Assembly: GCF_004791165.1 (NCBI RefSeq)
Contig: NZ_SRUZ01000003.1
Location: 682,001 to 746,000 of the forward strand
DNA: 64,000 bases
Source: Mesorhizobium sp. M8A.F.Ca.ET.218.01.1.1
Lineage (GTDB): Bacteria > Pseudomonadota > Alphaproteobacteria > Rhizobiales > Rhizobiaceae
Direction: 5' to 3'
The position numbers and the translations under genes are program-made. Shown here piece after piece: positions 9,267 to 17,288 of this stretch. The notes under the pieces are model-generated. The model did not search any database, had not been told where the DNA came from, and was given only the letters and a program-made list of their open reading frames with translations. Every line of letters begins with the position of its first letter. Position 1 is the stretch's first letter.

Positions 9267-9431
9267 ATGGCTACCAAGCAAGGCAAGAACGACAATCGCC
9301 TCTCGGACAAGGAGGCCCTCCATATCGCGGAGACCACCGACGTTTCGCCCCGGCAGGCCAAGGAATTGGCTGAGAAGCACGGCAAGGACAAGGCCGAGAA
9401 GGAAGCCAAGAACTTCAAGGCCGAAGGCTGA
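9267..9431 (+). CDS. Small charged stress protein (DUF3606-like)
   Basis: A 54-residue hydrophilic protein, rich in Lys, Glu and Ala. The central segment (ALHIAETTDVSPRQAKELAEKHG) resembles the helix-turn-helix-like core of DUF3606 proteins, but the match is by eye and loose. The ATG at 9267 has AGGAG at 9254-9258 and lies downstream of the EcfG promoter; the longer upstream frame would begin inside that promoter. Likely cytoplasmic and induced in the general stress response. Molecular function unknown. Confidence 0.8.
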   Translation: MATKQGKNDNRLSDKEALHIAETTDVSPRQAKELAEKHGKDKAEKEAKNFKAEG

Positions 9432-9508
9432 TCCGGGTCCGGTGCTGACAAGTCCCGGTTTCGCAGGGCGGCATATTGAGGCAAGCAGGGCGGGTGGCCG
9501 CGAAAGGT

Positions 9509-10918
9509 TCAGGAAAAACTGTCGTAGCCCGCGCGGCCCTCGTCCAGCAGCCGCCTGATTACCGCGACGCCGCCGGCAATATCCTCGCGCCGCCTCGGCT
9601 GCGAAACGCCGAAGCGCACCCCATGGAAAACCCGCTCCGAGCGCCCCGCCTTGAACTCATCCTCGTCGTCGATCAGCACGCCGTGCTCGAGACAGGCATT
9701 CTTGAACGTGCCGGAAAGCCAGGGATCGGGCAGGGTGAGCCAGACGAACGGAACTTTGTCGTGCGATTTGAATGAGAAGCCTGCCAAGCTTTCGCGCACA
9801 ATGGACATGCGGGCGCCGATCTCCGCGATGCTGCGTTTGCGGATTTCGCTGGCCTGGCCGGAAAGCACCAGCCGGGCATTCACCTCCGCCAACAGGAACG
9901 GCATGCCGCCGGTCATCATCTTGTGGGCGACGCGGATGCGATGGCGATAGGCGGGCGGGCAGGACAGCCAGCCGCCACGCAGACCGGCGGCGACCGATTT
10001 CGACAGGCCGCCGGCAATGATGGTGCGTTCGGGCGCAAATTCGGCAAGCAGCGGTGTCGGATCGTCGGTCAGATGGCCGTAGAGGTCATCCTCGATCAGG
10101 ATGACGTTGTATTCACGGGCGACACGCGCGATGGCCTCGCGGCGCGCCGGTGACAAGGTCACCAGGGTCGGATTCTGCGCCGTCGGCATCAGAAAGACCA
10201 TCTTGGGGTGCTTTTGTGCGCAGACGCGTTCGAAATCCGCCGGATCGAGGCCTTCATCGTCCGATGCCACCAGCGCGGTGCGCCGGCCGATCAGGCCGGC
10301 GCTGCGGGAAATTTGCGAGTAGGTGAGGTGCTCGAAGGCGACATAGTCGCCGGGCGTGGTCAGGGCCGCGATCGCGGCCATCACCGCGGCATGGGTGCCG
10401 AGGGTGGGGACGATTGTATCGGTCGTTGGCCGGAAGGAGTTTCGTGACAGCCACCGGGCGCCGGCTTCGTACCAGCGATCAGGAAAATCGCGCGTGTAGC
10501 TCGAAATCTCATGCGGATGGTCCTGCGCGGCACGCGAGAGCACGTCGGCGACAATGGCGCCCTGGCCAATGTCGGGGGCTGCCGTGCTGTCGAACCGCAG
10601 CTTGTCCTTGGGGGCGTCGACATAACGCGTTCCTTCGACGCTGGCGTCGGGCGCCTCTGGCTTTGTAATGGCAATGTTTTCGCCGAGCACATAGGTCCCC
10701 CGTCCGACCTCGCCACTGACGAGGCCGCGCTCACGCAGCAATTGATAGGCCCGCCCGACCGTGCCGACAGTGGCGCCGATGTCGTAGGCGAGATCGCGCT
10801 GTGGCGGCAGTTTTGCCCCCGCGCCGATCACTCCCCGGTCGATATCCGCCTCGATGGAATCCGCGAGGCGCTGATACAGCGGACCTGAACCCGTGAGATC
10901 TGGAATCCAATTTGTCAT
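9509..10918 (-). CDS. MocR family transcriptional regulator (GntR-HTH plus aminotransferase domain)
   Basis: A 469-residue fusion. Residues 10-75 form a GntR winged helix (PLYQRLADSIEADID...KLPPQRDLAYDIG...GRGTYVLG). From about residue 110 follows a fold-type I aminotransferase domain with MPTAQNPTLVTLS and GGLSKSVAAGLRGGW, the latter holding the PLP-binding lysine. MocR proteins use PLP or an amino acid adduct as effector, for example PdxR and GabR. It is divergent from the DUF1127 gene, with an inverted repeat between them. The target cannot be told; the neighbour and itself are the likely ones. Confidence 0.92.
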   Translation of the reverse strand: MTNWIPDLTGSGPLYQRLADSIEADIDRGVIGAGAKLPPQRDLAYDIGATVGTVGRAYQLLRERGLVSGEVGRGTYVLGENIAITKPEAPDASVEGTRYVDAPKDKLRFDSTAAPDIGQGAIVADVLSRAAQDHPHEISSYTRDFPDRWYEAGARWLSRNSFRPTTDTIVPTLGTHAAVMAAIAALTTPGDYVAFEHLTYSQISRSAGLIGRRTALVASDDEGLDPADFERVCAQKHPKMVFLMPTAQNPTLVTLSPARREAIARVAREYNVILIEDDLYGHLTDDPTPLLAEFAPERTIIAGGLSKSVAAGLRGGWLSCPPAYRHRIRVAHKMMTGGMPFLLAEVNARLVLSGQASEIRKRSIAEIGARMSIVRESLAGFSFKSHDKVPFVWLTLPDPWLSGTFKNACLEHGVLIDDEDEFKAGRSERVFHGVRFGVSQPRRREDIAGGVAVIRRLLDEGRAGYDSFS

Positions 10919-10934
10919 GGTGACAATTTTCTAT

Positions 10935-10989
10935 ATTGCACCGTTTCGGGAGTCAATACATATCAATGAGGCACTAAAAAGGGTGCAAT
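10935..10989. promoter_or_regulatory. Inverted repeat between mocR-type gene and DUF1127 gene
   Basis: ATTGCACC at 10935-10942 and its exact complement GGTGCAAT at 10982-10989, 39 bases apart, in the AT-rich 93-base intergenic region. The placement fits a regulator site controlling both divergent genes. Inference only. Confidence 0.5.
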
Positions 10990-11011
10990 CGATAATTTTG
11001 GCAGAAAGAAA

Positions 11012-11263
11012 ATGGATACAATCGCAACATTCCGCCACTCGGCGACCGAATTGCTCGGCCAGCCGACCCGCCCGTCCGGGCAGCGCGGCTTCGCCAGCCG
11101 GCTTGTGCAAGTGGTCAGGTCGCTGGCGAAATGGATCGGCCATCTGCTGGAGCGCCGGCGCGGCCGGCTGGCATTGCTGGAGATGACCGACGATCAGCTC
11201 AAGGACATCGGCATCTCGCGCTGCGACGCCCACCGCGAGGGCATCAAGCCGCTGTGGGAATAG
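11012..11263 (+). CDS. DUF1127 domain protein
   Basis: An 83-residue protein whose C-terminal 40 residues are a DUF1127 (YjiS-like) domain: RRGRLALLEMTDDQLKDIGIS is the diagnostic end. The N-terminal half is variable and basic. Small DUF1127 proteins in alphaproteobacteria are arginine-rich and have been linked to RNA binding and to phosphate and carbon metabolism. It is divergent from a MocR regulator, a combination seen repeatedly in this order, so it is a probable target of that regulator. Confidence 0.85.
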   Translation: MDTIATFRHSATELLGQPTRPSGQRGFASRLVQVVRSLAKWIGHLLERRRGRLALLEMTDDQLKDIGISRCDAHREGIKPLWE

Positions 11264-11271
11264 CGACCGGT

Positions 11272-11913
11272 CTATCGGTGGCCTTTTCTCCTGAGGCGCC
11301 CGACACCGTGATCGATGAAAACGGCGACGACGCATATCACCAGGAACAGCGCGGTGATGGCGAGCGCCGCGACAGTGACGCTCCCGACGCCGTTCTTGGC
11401 GATATCGAGGAAGGGGTAGGGCACCTCGCCCGCCAGCGGCGCCCGCGCCAGCGAATAGACCAGATAGGCGATGGGATAGACAACCCACCAGGAGACGTCG
11501 CTCCATCGCGTTCTGCCGTCGGCGCCTGATATCAGCCACCACAGCACGAACAGCACCGGCGTCACATAGTGCAGCAGGACGTCGCAGAGCAGGAACAGGC
11601 CCTGCGGCTGCCAGAGCCGCGCCAGTACCGTGGCATAGACGATGAAGACCAGGGTGATCGAGACCGCGACGCACGCGCGCATCCGGGGGCCGGCAAAGGC
11701 AGGCAGCCAGGCATAGCCGCTGGATGACAACAGCGAGATGTGGACCAGCACGGCGCCAATGTTGGTCAGGATGGTGAAGAAGCTGAAATAGAACACGATC
11801 GAGCCGAGCAGGCCGCGGCCCGCTTCCATCGATGCCGGAATGGTGATCGAGAACTGCAGGACGAGCGCGATCAGGCCAACAACCAATCCCGCGATCTGCA
11901 GGAACCGGCCCAT
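11272..11913 (-). CDS. Pr6Pr family membrane protein
   Basis: A 213-residue protein with six predicted membrane helices (first MGRFLQIAGLVVGLIALVLQF). The pattern FYFSFFTILTNIGAVLVH in helix 2 and the VLFVLWWLIS and WVVYPIAYLVYSLARAP segments are typical of the Pr6Pr family, related to FAR-17a/AIG1 proteins. Function is not established in bacteria. It is the last gene of the leftward run downstream of purQ, eight bases after the lipoprotein gene. Confidence 0.85.
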   Translation of the reverse strand: MGRFLQIAGLVVGLIALVLQFSITIPASMEAGRGLLGSIVFYFSFFTILTNIGAVLVHISLLSSSGYAWLPAFAGPRMRACVAVSITLVFIVYATVLARLWQPQGLFLLCDVLLHYVTPVLFVLWWLISGADGRTRWSDVSWWVVYPIAYLVYSLARAPLAGEVPYPFLDIAKNGVGSVTVAALAITALFLVICVVAVFIDHGVGRLRRKGHR

Positions 11914-11920
11914 GGCTGGC

Positions 11921-12328
11921 TCAAGCGGTGGCTGCGCAGGTCGGATTGCCCGCCTGCCAGCGCGCGATATCAGAACTGATGCGGCCGCCGAGCGGGTCGT
12001 TCATCAACGGTCCGAAGACGTCGACACGGCTTGAATTCCCCTGCGCCTGCACGACCAGCAACGGTTTGCCGCCATAGTGCTTGGCCGGCACCAGAAGGAA
12101 GCGCGGCGTGCCGCTGAACGAGTTCAGCTCATTGGCCATCTGATACTGCTTGAAGGCCGGATCCTTGCTGGCGATCCAGCATTTGTGGGCTGCTATCGCG
12201 ACCTGTTCCATGGCCAGCAGCGCAGCACTCTTGCCCGAGGGCACAGGCGTGCTCTTCGGGGTCGATTGGCACGATGCCAGGGCAAAGCCTGCCGCGGCGA
12301 CGAAGGCGACCGTCTTGCTCTTGATCAA
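11921..12328 (-). CDS. Putative lipoprotein
   Basis: A 135-residue protein starting at TTG 12328, with hydrophobic signal sequence KTVAFVAAAGFALASC; LASC is a good lipobox, so the cysteine at about residue 18 would be lipidated. The TTG start overlaps the stop of the GST gene (TTGA), implying translational coupling; the longer upstream frame runs inside the GST coding region. The mature part has no family I recognise. It is probably anchored in the inner or outer membrane facing the periplasm. Confidence 0.75.
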   Translation of the reverse strand: MIKSKTVAFVAAAGFALASCQSTPKSTPVPSGKSAALLAMEQVAIAAHKCWIASKDPAFKQYQMANELNSFSGTPRFLLVPAKHYGGKPLLVVQAQGNSSRVDVFGPLMNDPLGGRISSDIARWQAGNPTCAATA

Positions 12329-12990
12329 GCGGCACCCATCTCGAGTTCGGACAGGAAGATCTTCAGGCCGTCTGTCATCTCGCCCCATACCCTGGACAAT
12401 GCGGGATGCTGCGAGGCGATCTGCTCATAGGCATCGAATTTGGGATAGGCGTCGAGCAGGTCGTGGCGACCTGTCATGGCGCGGAAATTGTTGAAGATGA
12501 ACCGCGTCGGCGTCAGCCAGGCATCGGCAAAGCTGATGTCGCTGCCGAGCGCGAAGGGGCCTTGCGCCATCCGCGCCTGGATGGCCGCCAGCCCATGGTG
12601 GAGACGGGCGAATTGGGCTTCGATCTCGGCATTGTTGCGCTTCGGCATGAAATGCAGCTCGAAAAGCTTCATTGTCGGCGTCAACACGTCGAGGTCGGTG
12701 ATGCGGGCGAACATGCGCACCAGCGCGCGGTCCTTGGAATCGGGCGGCAACAGCGCCGGTTCCGGAAACCGCTCCTCGAGATATTCGGCGATGACCACCG
12801 ATTCGACGATGGTTTCGCCCGAGCCGGTGATCAGCACCGGAATGCGGTTCATCGGCGAGATGGCCCGAAACTCTTCGGGGATCGGAAAACCCGGCGGCGG
12901 CGCGATGATCTTGAGCGGCACGTCCTTGATATAGGCCAGTGCGCGCACGATCGACGAGTAGGGCGACAACGGCCGCGAATAGAGTTTCAT
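12325..12990 (-). CDS. Glutathione S-transferase family protein
   Basis: A 221-residue GST: thioredoxin-like N-terminal domain (MKLYSRPLSPYSSIVRALAY, SPMNRIPVLI with the cis-proline, SVVIAEYLEERFP with the Glu/Ser-type glutathione contacts) and an all-helical C-terminal domain. The first serine residues replace the tyrosine of other classes, as in beta/zeta-like bacterial GSTs. Substrate unknown. It precedes the lipoprotein and Pr6Pr genes in a leftward run, 64 bases after purQ. Confidence 0.9.
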   Translation of the reverse strand: MKLYSRPLSPYSSIVRALAYIKDVPLKIIAPPPGFPIPEEFRAISPMNRIPVLITGSGETIVESVVIAEYLEERFPEPALLPPDSKDRALVRMFARITDLDVLTPTMKLFELHFMPKRNNAEIEAQFARLHHGLAAIQARMAQGPFALGSDISFADAWLTPTRFIFNNFRAMTGRHDLLDAYPKFDAYEQIASQHPALSRVWGEMTDGLKIFLSELEMGAA

Positions 12991-13054
12991 GACCGTCTCT
13001 CCCTCACCCTATGATTTTGAATTGCCGCAATTCTTAAGGTTGCGGTTGCAAACT

Positions 13055-13723
13055 TCAAGCGGCAATGCCCAAGGCGCCTTCGAACAACGCCCTGCCGTCA
13101 CTGCCGCCATGCGCTGCTTCGATCAGGTTCTCGGGGTGCGGCATCAGGCCGAGCACATTGCCTTGTTCGTTGATGATACCGGCAATGTCGTTGATCGAGC
13201 CGTTCGGGTTGGTGCCTTCGGCATAGCGGAACACCACCTGGCCTTCGCCTTCGAGGCGGGCAAGCGTCTCGGCGTCGGCGAAGTAATTGCCGTCATGATG
13301 GGCCACCGGCGAGCGGATGATCTGGCCCGGCTGATAGCGGCGGGTGAACATGGTGTTGGCGTTGGCGATCTCGAGCTTGACCTGCCGGCAGACGAATTTC
13401 AGCGAGGTGTTGCGCATCAGCGCACCCGGCAGCAATCCCGCCTCGACCAGAATCTGGAACCCGTTGCAGACACCGATAACCATCACGCCCTTGGCCGCCT
13501 TCTCGGCCACTGCCCGCATCACCGGCATGCGCGCCGCGATCGCGCCGCAACGCAGATAGTCGCCGAAGGAAAAGCCGCCGGGAATGGCGATCAGATCGAC
13601 ATCGGGGATTTCGGTATCGGTCTGCCAGACGGTTGCCGGCGCCTGTCCGGAAATCTTGGTCAGCGCCGCGATCATGTCGCGGTCGCGATTGAGGCCAGGC
13701 AGGAGGACGACGGCTGTTTTCAT
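13055..13723 (-). CDS. purQ: Phosphoribosylformylglycinamidine synthase subunit PurQ
   Basis: A 222-residue class I glutamine amidotransferase. GVCNGFQ places the nucleophile at Cys86; MPHPENLIE near the C-terminus supplies the catalytic His and Glu. It releases ammonia for the PurL reaction. Its start codon overlaps the stop of the upstream 84-residue coiled-coil gene by four bases (ATGA), so its translation is probably coupled to that small gene. Confidence 0.97.
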   Translation of the reverse strand: MKTAVVLLPGLNRDRDMIAALTKISGQAPATVWQTDTEIPDVDLIAIPGGFSFGDYLRCGAIAARMPVMRAVAEKAAKGVMVIGVCNGFQILVEAGLLPGALMRNTSLKFVCRQVKLEIANANTMFTRRYQPGQIIRSPVAHHDGNYFADAETLARLEGEGQVVFRYAEGTNPNGSINDIAGIINEQGNVLGLMPHPENLIEAAHGGSDGRALFEGALGIAA

Positions 13724-13974
13724 TTTGGTTCGTAAGGCCTCTGTGCTTCGGCAAGATCGCGCAGGTCGAGACGGCGTTCTATGCGTTCAAGTCGATCATC
13801 CTGGCGGGCGAGAATGCCATAGATGTTGTGGATGTCACTTTGCGTTGCCACCATGTGACCTCGCATTACATTCAATTCCCGTTTCGTTTCGGAAACATCC
13901 TGACGAAGCTCACCAATTTCGTGATGCACGCGCTTCAGCAACTCGTACATCAACTCATTCGTGACTTCCGGCAT
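13720..13974 (-). CDS. Small coiled-coil protein between purS and purQ
   Basis: An 84-residue, charged, all-helical protein with a heptad-like pattern through most of its length ([20 protein letters not shown] and [18 protein letters not shown]). No signal peptide or known family. It starts 19 bases after purS and overlaps purQ by four bases, so it is embedded in the operon. It could be a structural partner of the FGAM synthase or simply an inserted gene. An MPEVTNE start is well placed. Confidence 0.75.
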   Translation of the reverse strand: MPEVTNELMYELLKRVHHEIGELRQDVSETKRELNVMRGHMVATQSDIHNIYGILARQDDRLERIERRLDLRDLAEAQRPYEPK

Positions 13975-13992
13975 AGTGCCTCCGACACAACC

Positions 13993-14235
13993 TCAGGTAA
14001 GTGTCACACTATAATTCTCGATCACCGTATTCGCCAGCAGCTTGTCGCACATGGCCTTCAAATCGGCTTCAGCCTTGGCCCTGTCGCTTTCCGCCAGTTC
14101 GACGTCGAACACCTTGCCTTGCCGCACCGCGCCGACGCCATCGAATCCCAGCCCCGACAGCGCGTGTTCGATTGCCTTGCCTTGCGGGTCCAGAACGCCA
14201 TTCTTGAGGGTGACGGTAATGCGGGCCTTGATCAC
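13993..14235 (-). CDS. purS: Phosphoribosylformylglycinamidine synthase subunit PurS
   Basis: An 80-residue PurS, the small dimeric subunit that bridges PurL and PurQ. The sequence VIKARITVTLKNGVLDPQG followed by KAIEHALSGLGFDG is diagnostic. I prefer the GTG at 14235 because AGGAG (14246-14250) lies ten bases upstream and the family usually starts at this point; an ATG at 14244 (MSSVIKAR) is in frame but only one base from the AGGAG. It is part of the purC-purS-purQ run. Confidence 0.93.
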   Translation of the reverse strand: MIKARITVTLKNGVLDPQGKAIEHALSGLGFDGVGAVRQGKVFDVELAESDRAKAEADLKAMCDKLLANTVIENYSVTLT

Positions 14236-14278
14236 GCTGGACATGCTCCTGTTCTGAATGTCGGGTTGCAAGCCGCAA

Positions 14279-15073
14279 TCAGTGCGGCTTGCCTTTGAGG
14301 CCGTCGGTCGAGGCGACCAGCACCGGGCCGGTAGGACGCGGCGGCTCGTTCTCGTTCATGATGCCGAGGCGGCGGGCGACTTCCTGATAGGCCTCGACGA
14401 GGCCGCCCATGTCACGGCGGAAACGGTCCTTGTCGAGCTTGTCCTGCGTCGCCACGTCCCACAAGCGGCAGGAGTCCGGCGAAATCTCGTCGGCCACGAC
14501 GATGCGCATCATGTCGCCCTCGAACAGGCGGCCGCACTCGATCTTGAAGTCGACGAGCTGGATGCCGACGCCCATGAACAGGCCGGAGAGGAAATCGTTG
14601 ACCCGGATGGCAAGCGCCATGACGTCGTCGATCTCTTGCGGGCTTGCCCAGCCGAACGCCGTGATGTGCTCTTCCGAAACCATCGGATCGTCGAGCGCGT
14701 CGGCCTTGTAGTAGAATTCGATGATCGAGCGCGGCAGGACGGTGCCTTCCTCGATGCCGAGGCGCTTGGACAGCGAACCGGCGGCGACATTGCGCACCAC
14801 CACTTCGAGCGGGATGATCTCGACTTCCTTGATCAGCTGCTCGCGCATGTTGAGCCGGCGGATGAAGTGGGTCGGAATGCCCATGCGGTTCAAATGATTG
14901 AAAATGTATTCGGAAATGCGGTTGTTGAGCACGCCTTTGCCGTCGATGACCTCGTGCTTCTTCTTGTTGAACGCGGTGGCGTCGTCCTTGAAGAACTGGA
15001 TCAGCGTGCCCGGCTCGGGTCCCTCATAGAGGATCTTGGCCTTGCCTTCATAAATGCGGCGGCGATTTTTCAT
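14279..15073 (-). CDS. purC: Phosphoribosylaminoimidazole-succinocarboxamide synthase (SAICAR synthetase)
   Basis: A 264-residue PurC joining aspartate to CAIR with ATP. It starts [18 protein letters not shown], the typical nucleotide-binding strand, and shows the signatures [11 protein letters not shown] and [10 protein letters not shown]. It leads the leftward purine run. A GCAGGCGG/CCGCCTG inverted repeat lies in its upstream region (about 15099-15133); I cannot say whether it is regulatory. Confidence 0.97.
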   Translation of the reverse strand: MKNRRRIYEGKAKILYEGPEPGTLIQFFKDDATAFNKKKHEVIDGKGVLNNRISEYIFNHLNRMGIPTHFIRRLNMREQLIKEVEIIPLEVVVRNVAAGSLSKRLGIEEGTVLPRSIIEFYYKADALDDPMVSEEHITAFGWASPQEIDDVMALAIRVNDFLSGLFMGVGIQLVDFKIECGRLFEGDMMRIVVADEISPDSCRLWDVATQDKLDKDRFRRDMGGLVEAYQEVARRLGIMNENEPPRPTGPVLVASTDGLKGKPH

Positions 15074-15349
15074 TTGAATTTTTCTCTGGATTTGCGGGCA
15101 GGCGGTAAGGGACCACTTCCTGTCCGTCCGCCTGAATTAGCGCGGCGACGGTGACGTTCAATGCCGGGTCTATCCCAATCACATCGTTTGCTCAATCGGC
15201 AAATCCTTCGAATCAACCGCTTTCGGGACTGAAATGCCGCAGCGCAGCATATGACGAAGCATATTGACCGGCCCGCGACCTTTTGGTTTGTGCTTCGGCA
15301 ACACACATATTCACCTGCCAACGAATCGGATTTGACCCGGAGGGACGCC

Positions 15350-15670
15350 ATGAGCAGCATGAAAGACCGCGAAGAGGGCTTCGAGCGCAAATTTGCATTC
15401 GACGAGGAGCTTCGGTTCAAGGCTTCGGCGCGGCGCAACAAGGCGCTTGGTCTGTGGGCCGCCGAAAAGCTCGGAAAATCCGGTTCCGACGCCGACGCCT
15501 ACGCCAAGGAAGTTGTTGTTTCCGACATCGAGGAAGCCGGCGACCATGACGTGTTCCGCAAGATCCGCAAGGATTTCGACGCTGCAGGCGTGGAGCAGTC
15601 CGATCATCAGATCCGCCGCACCATGGACGAACTGATGGCGCAGGCGATCGAGCAGATCAGGAATACCTGA
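15350..15670 (+). CDS. DUF1476 protein, F1-ATPase zeta subunit-type inhibitor
   Basis: A 106-residue helical protein (MKDREEGFERKFAFDEELRF, ARRNKALGLWAAEKLG), the DUF1476 family. In Paracoccus and other alphaproteobacteria this is the zeta subunit, which blocks ATP hydrolysis by the F1Fo synthase through its N-terminal segment. CGGAGG at 15338-15343 selects the ATG at 15350; one three codons on is possible. It acts in the cytoplasm on F1. It is a single gene followed by a good terminator. Confidence 0.9.
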   Translation: MSSMKDREEGFERKFAFDEELRFKASARRNKALGLWAAEKLGKSGSDADAYAKEVVVSDIEEAGDHDVFRKIRKDFDAAGVEQSDHQIRRTMDELMAQAIEQIRNT

Positions 15671-15693
15671 TCGGCCTCTTACTGGACCAATCG

Positions 15694-15720
15694 ACCGCCC
15701 GGCCGATCCGGGCGGTTTTT
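15694..15720 (+). terminator. Terminator of DUF1476 gene
   Basis: ACCGCCCGG (15694-15702), loop CCGAT, CCGGGCGGT (15708-15716), then TTTT: a nine-pair perfect stem 24 bases after the stop codon. Confidence 0.9.
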
Positions 15721-15779
15721 CTTTGCCTTTGCGGCGGTTTCCGGCTGAAACTGGCGACGTCAATAAGGAAAGAGATTAG

Positions 15780-16553
15780 ATGTCCCTGAAGTCCCGTCTT
15801 GCCGCAGATGAAACGCTGGTCACCGCCTGGTCTGGCGTGCCGGACGCCTTGACCGTGGAGATCCTCGCCAGGCAGGACTTCGATGCCGTCACACTCGACA
15901 TGCAGCATGGCGGCCATCACGAGGACAGCGTCCTGCGCGGCCTGGCGCCGGTACTGGCCCTGGGCAAGCCAGCGCTGGTGCGCATCCCTGTTGGCCGTTT
16001 CGACATGGCCAGCCGTGCCCTCGATTTCGGCGCCGAAGCGGTCATTGCCCCGATGGTCAACTCGGTGGCCGATGCCAAGCTGTTCGCCGCCGCCATGAAA
16101 TATCCGCCGCTCGGAGAGCGCTCGTGGGGCCCGACCTATGCCTTTCCCCGTCATGGCAAGGGCGACTATGCCGAATGGCTGCGCGACACCAATCAGCGCA
16201 CCATGGCTTTTGCGATGGTCGAGACGCGCGCGGCGCTCGATGCGCTTGACGGCATACTGGATACCCCCGGCATCGACGGCATCTTCCTCGGCCCATCGGA
16301 TTTCTCGATCGCCTGGTCGAACGGCGCGACAGTCAACTCGACGCTCGAAAGCATGATGGAGACAGTGGCCTCGGTTGCCGAGCGCACCCGCAAGGCCGGC
16401 AAGCATGCGGCGATCTACGTCGTCGAACCCGCTATCGCCGGCCGCGTCGTGTCGATGGGCTACCGCCTGCTCGCCACGGGCTCCGAGCATGCGCTGATTT
16501 CGCTGGGGGCAAAGACCCTGCTCAAGGGCATCAAGGATTCCATCGGCGCCTGA
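15780..16553 (+). CDS. HpcH/HpaI family aldolase
   Basis: A 257-residue class II pyruvate aldolase of the HpcH/HpaI (citrate lyase beta-like) TIM barrel. Conserved elements are FDAVTLDMQHGGH, RIPVGRF, GAEAVIAPMVNS, AMVETRAALD with the metal-ligand glutamate, and GIFLGPSDFSIAWS with the second metal ligand aspartate. The family cleaves 2-keto-4-hydroxy acids, such as 4-hydroxy-2-oxoheptanedioate or 2-keto-3-deoxy sugar acids, to pyruvate and an aldehyde. AGGAAAG lies eight bases upstream of the ATG. No pathway partners adjoin it, so the substrate is open. Confidence 0.92.
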   Translation: MSLKSRLAADETLVTAWSGVPDALTVEILARQDFDAVTLDMQHGGHHEDSVLRGLAPVLALGKPALVRIPVGRFDMASRALDFGAEAVIAPMVNSVADAKLFAAAMKYPPLGERSWGPTYAFPRHGKGDYAEWLRDTNQRTMAFAMVETRAALDALDGILDTPGIDGIFLGPSDFSIAWSNGATVNSTLESMMETVASVAERTRKAGKHAAIYVVEPAIAGRVVSMGYRLLATGSEHALISLGAKTLLKGIKDSIGA

Positions 16554-16572
16554 TGCAGCGCGACCACGGACG

Positions 16573-17127
16573 CTAAGCCTTCAGGTCCGTCAGGAACTTG
16601 GCGAAGGTCATCGATCCCTCGGGCCACGGGCCAAAGCCTGAATCCTCGCTGAGATGACCGGTCTCGCCGGCGTCGATGAACAGCGAGCCCCAGGCGCCGG
16701 CGATGTCCTCGGCGACATCGAAGGGGCAGAAGGGATCGTTGCGGCTGGCGATCACGATGGAGGGAAATGGCAGCGGCTCGCGCGGATAGGGGCCGAAGGT
16801 CATCAGATGCCTCGGCTTGATCTTGGCATTGGCGACGTCGGGCGGTGCCACGAAGAAGGCGCCGGCGACCGGCTTCTGAAATTTCGGAATGGCCTGTACG
16901 GCCGCGGCCACTCCCAGTGAGTGAGCGACGAGAACGACAGGTCTCTCGGCCTCGTTGACCGCCTTGGCGACGCTCGCCGTCCAGTCCTCGCGCACCGGCT
17001 TCGACCATTCGGCCTGCTCCACACGGCGCGCGGTCGACAGCTTCGATTGCCAGCGGGTCTGCCAATGCTCGGGTCCGGAATTGGTGTATCCGGGAATGAT
17101 CAGGATATCTGCGTCTTTGACTTTCAT
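16573..17127 (-). CDS. RBBP9/YdeN family alpha/beta hydrolase
   Basis: A 184-residue small alpha/beta hydrolase. IIPGYTNSGPEHWQTRWQ is the characteristic N-terminal signature of the RBBP9/YdeN family. VVLVAHSLGV carries the nucleophile serine, SRNDPFCP the acid residue and AGETGHLSEDSGFG the catalytic histidine. These are serine hydrolases of unclear physiological substrate. It converges with the HpcH aldolase gene at 16553. Confidence 0.92.
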   Translation of the reverse strand: MKVKDADILIIPGYTNSGPEHWQTRWQSKLSTARRVEQAEWSKPVREDWTASVAKAVNEAERPVVLVAHSLGVAAAVQAIPKFQKPVAGAFFVAPPDVANAKIKPRHLMTFGPYPREPLPFPSIVIASRNDPFCPFDVAEDIAGAWGSLFIDAGETGHLSEDSGFGPWPEGSMTFAKFLTDLKA

Positions 17128-17288
17128 GGCGCTGAGATAGCGAGCGCGATTGTCTCATGCAACCGTTGATGGCTGCGCTCTTTGCACGCAATGGTGAACA
17201 CCATGTTCGCTTTTCGCCGTCTTGTGTGAACGATGGCGATCGACGATCTCTGTGGGGAAAGAAACAGCCGTGGAGGGCCGGGATTTTG

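Noticed and set aside
15070..15441. 123-residue frame upstream of purC on the minus strand
   Set aside because: Antisense to the DUF1476 gene and unlike any protein; no ribosome site.
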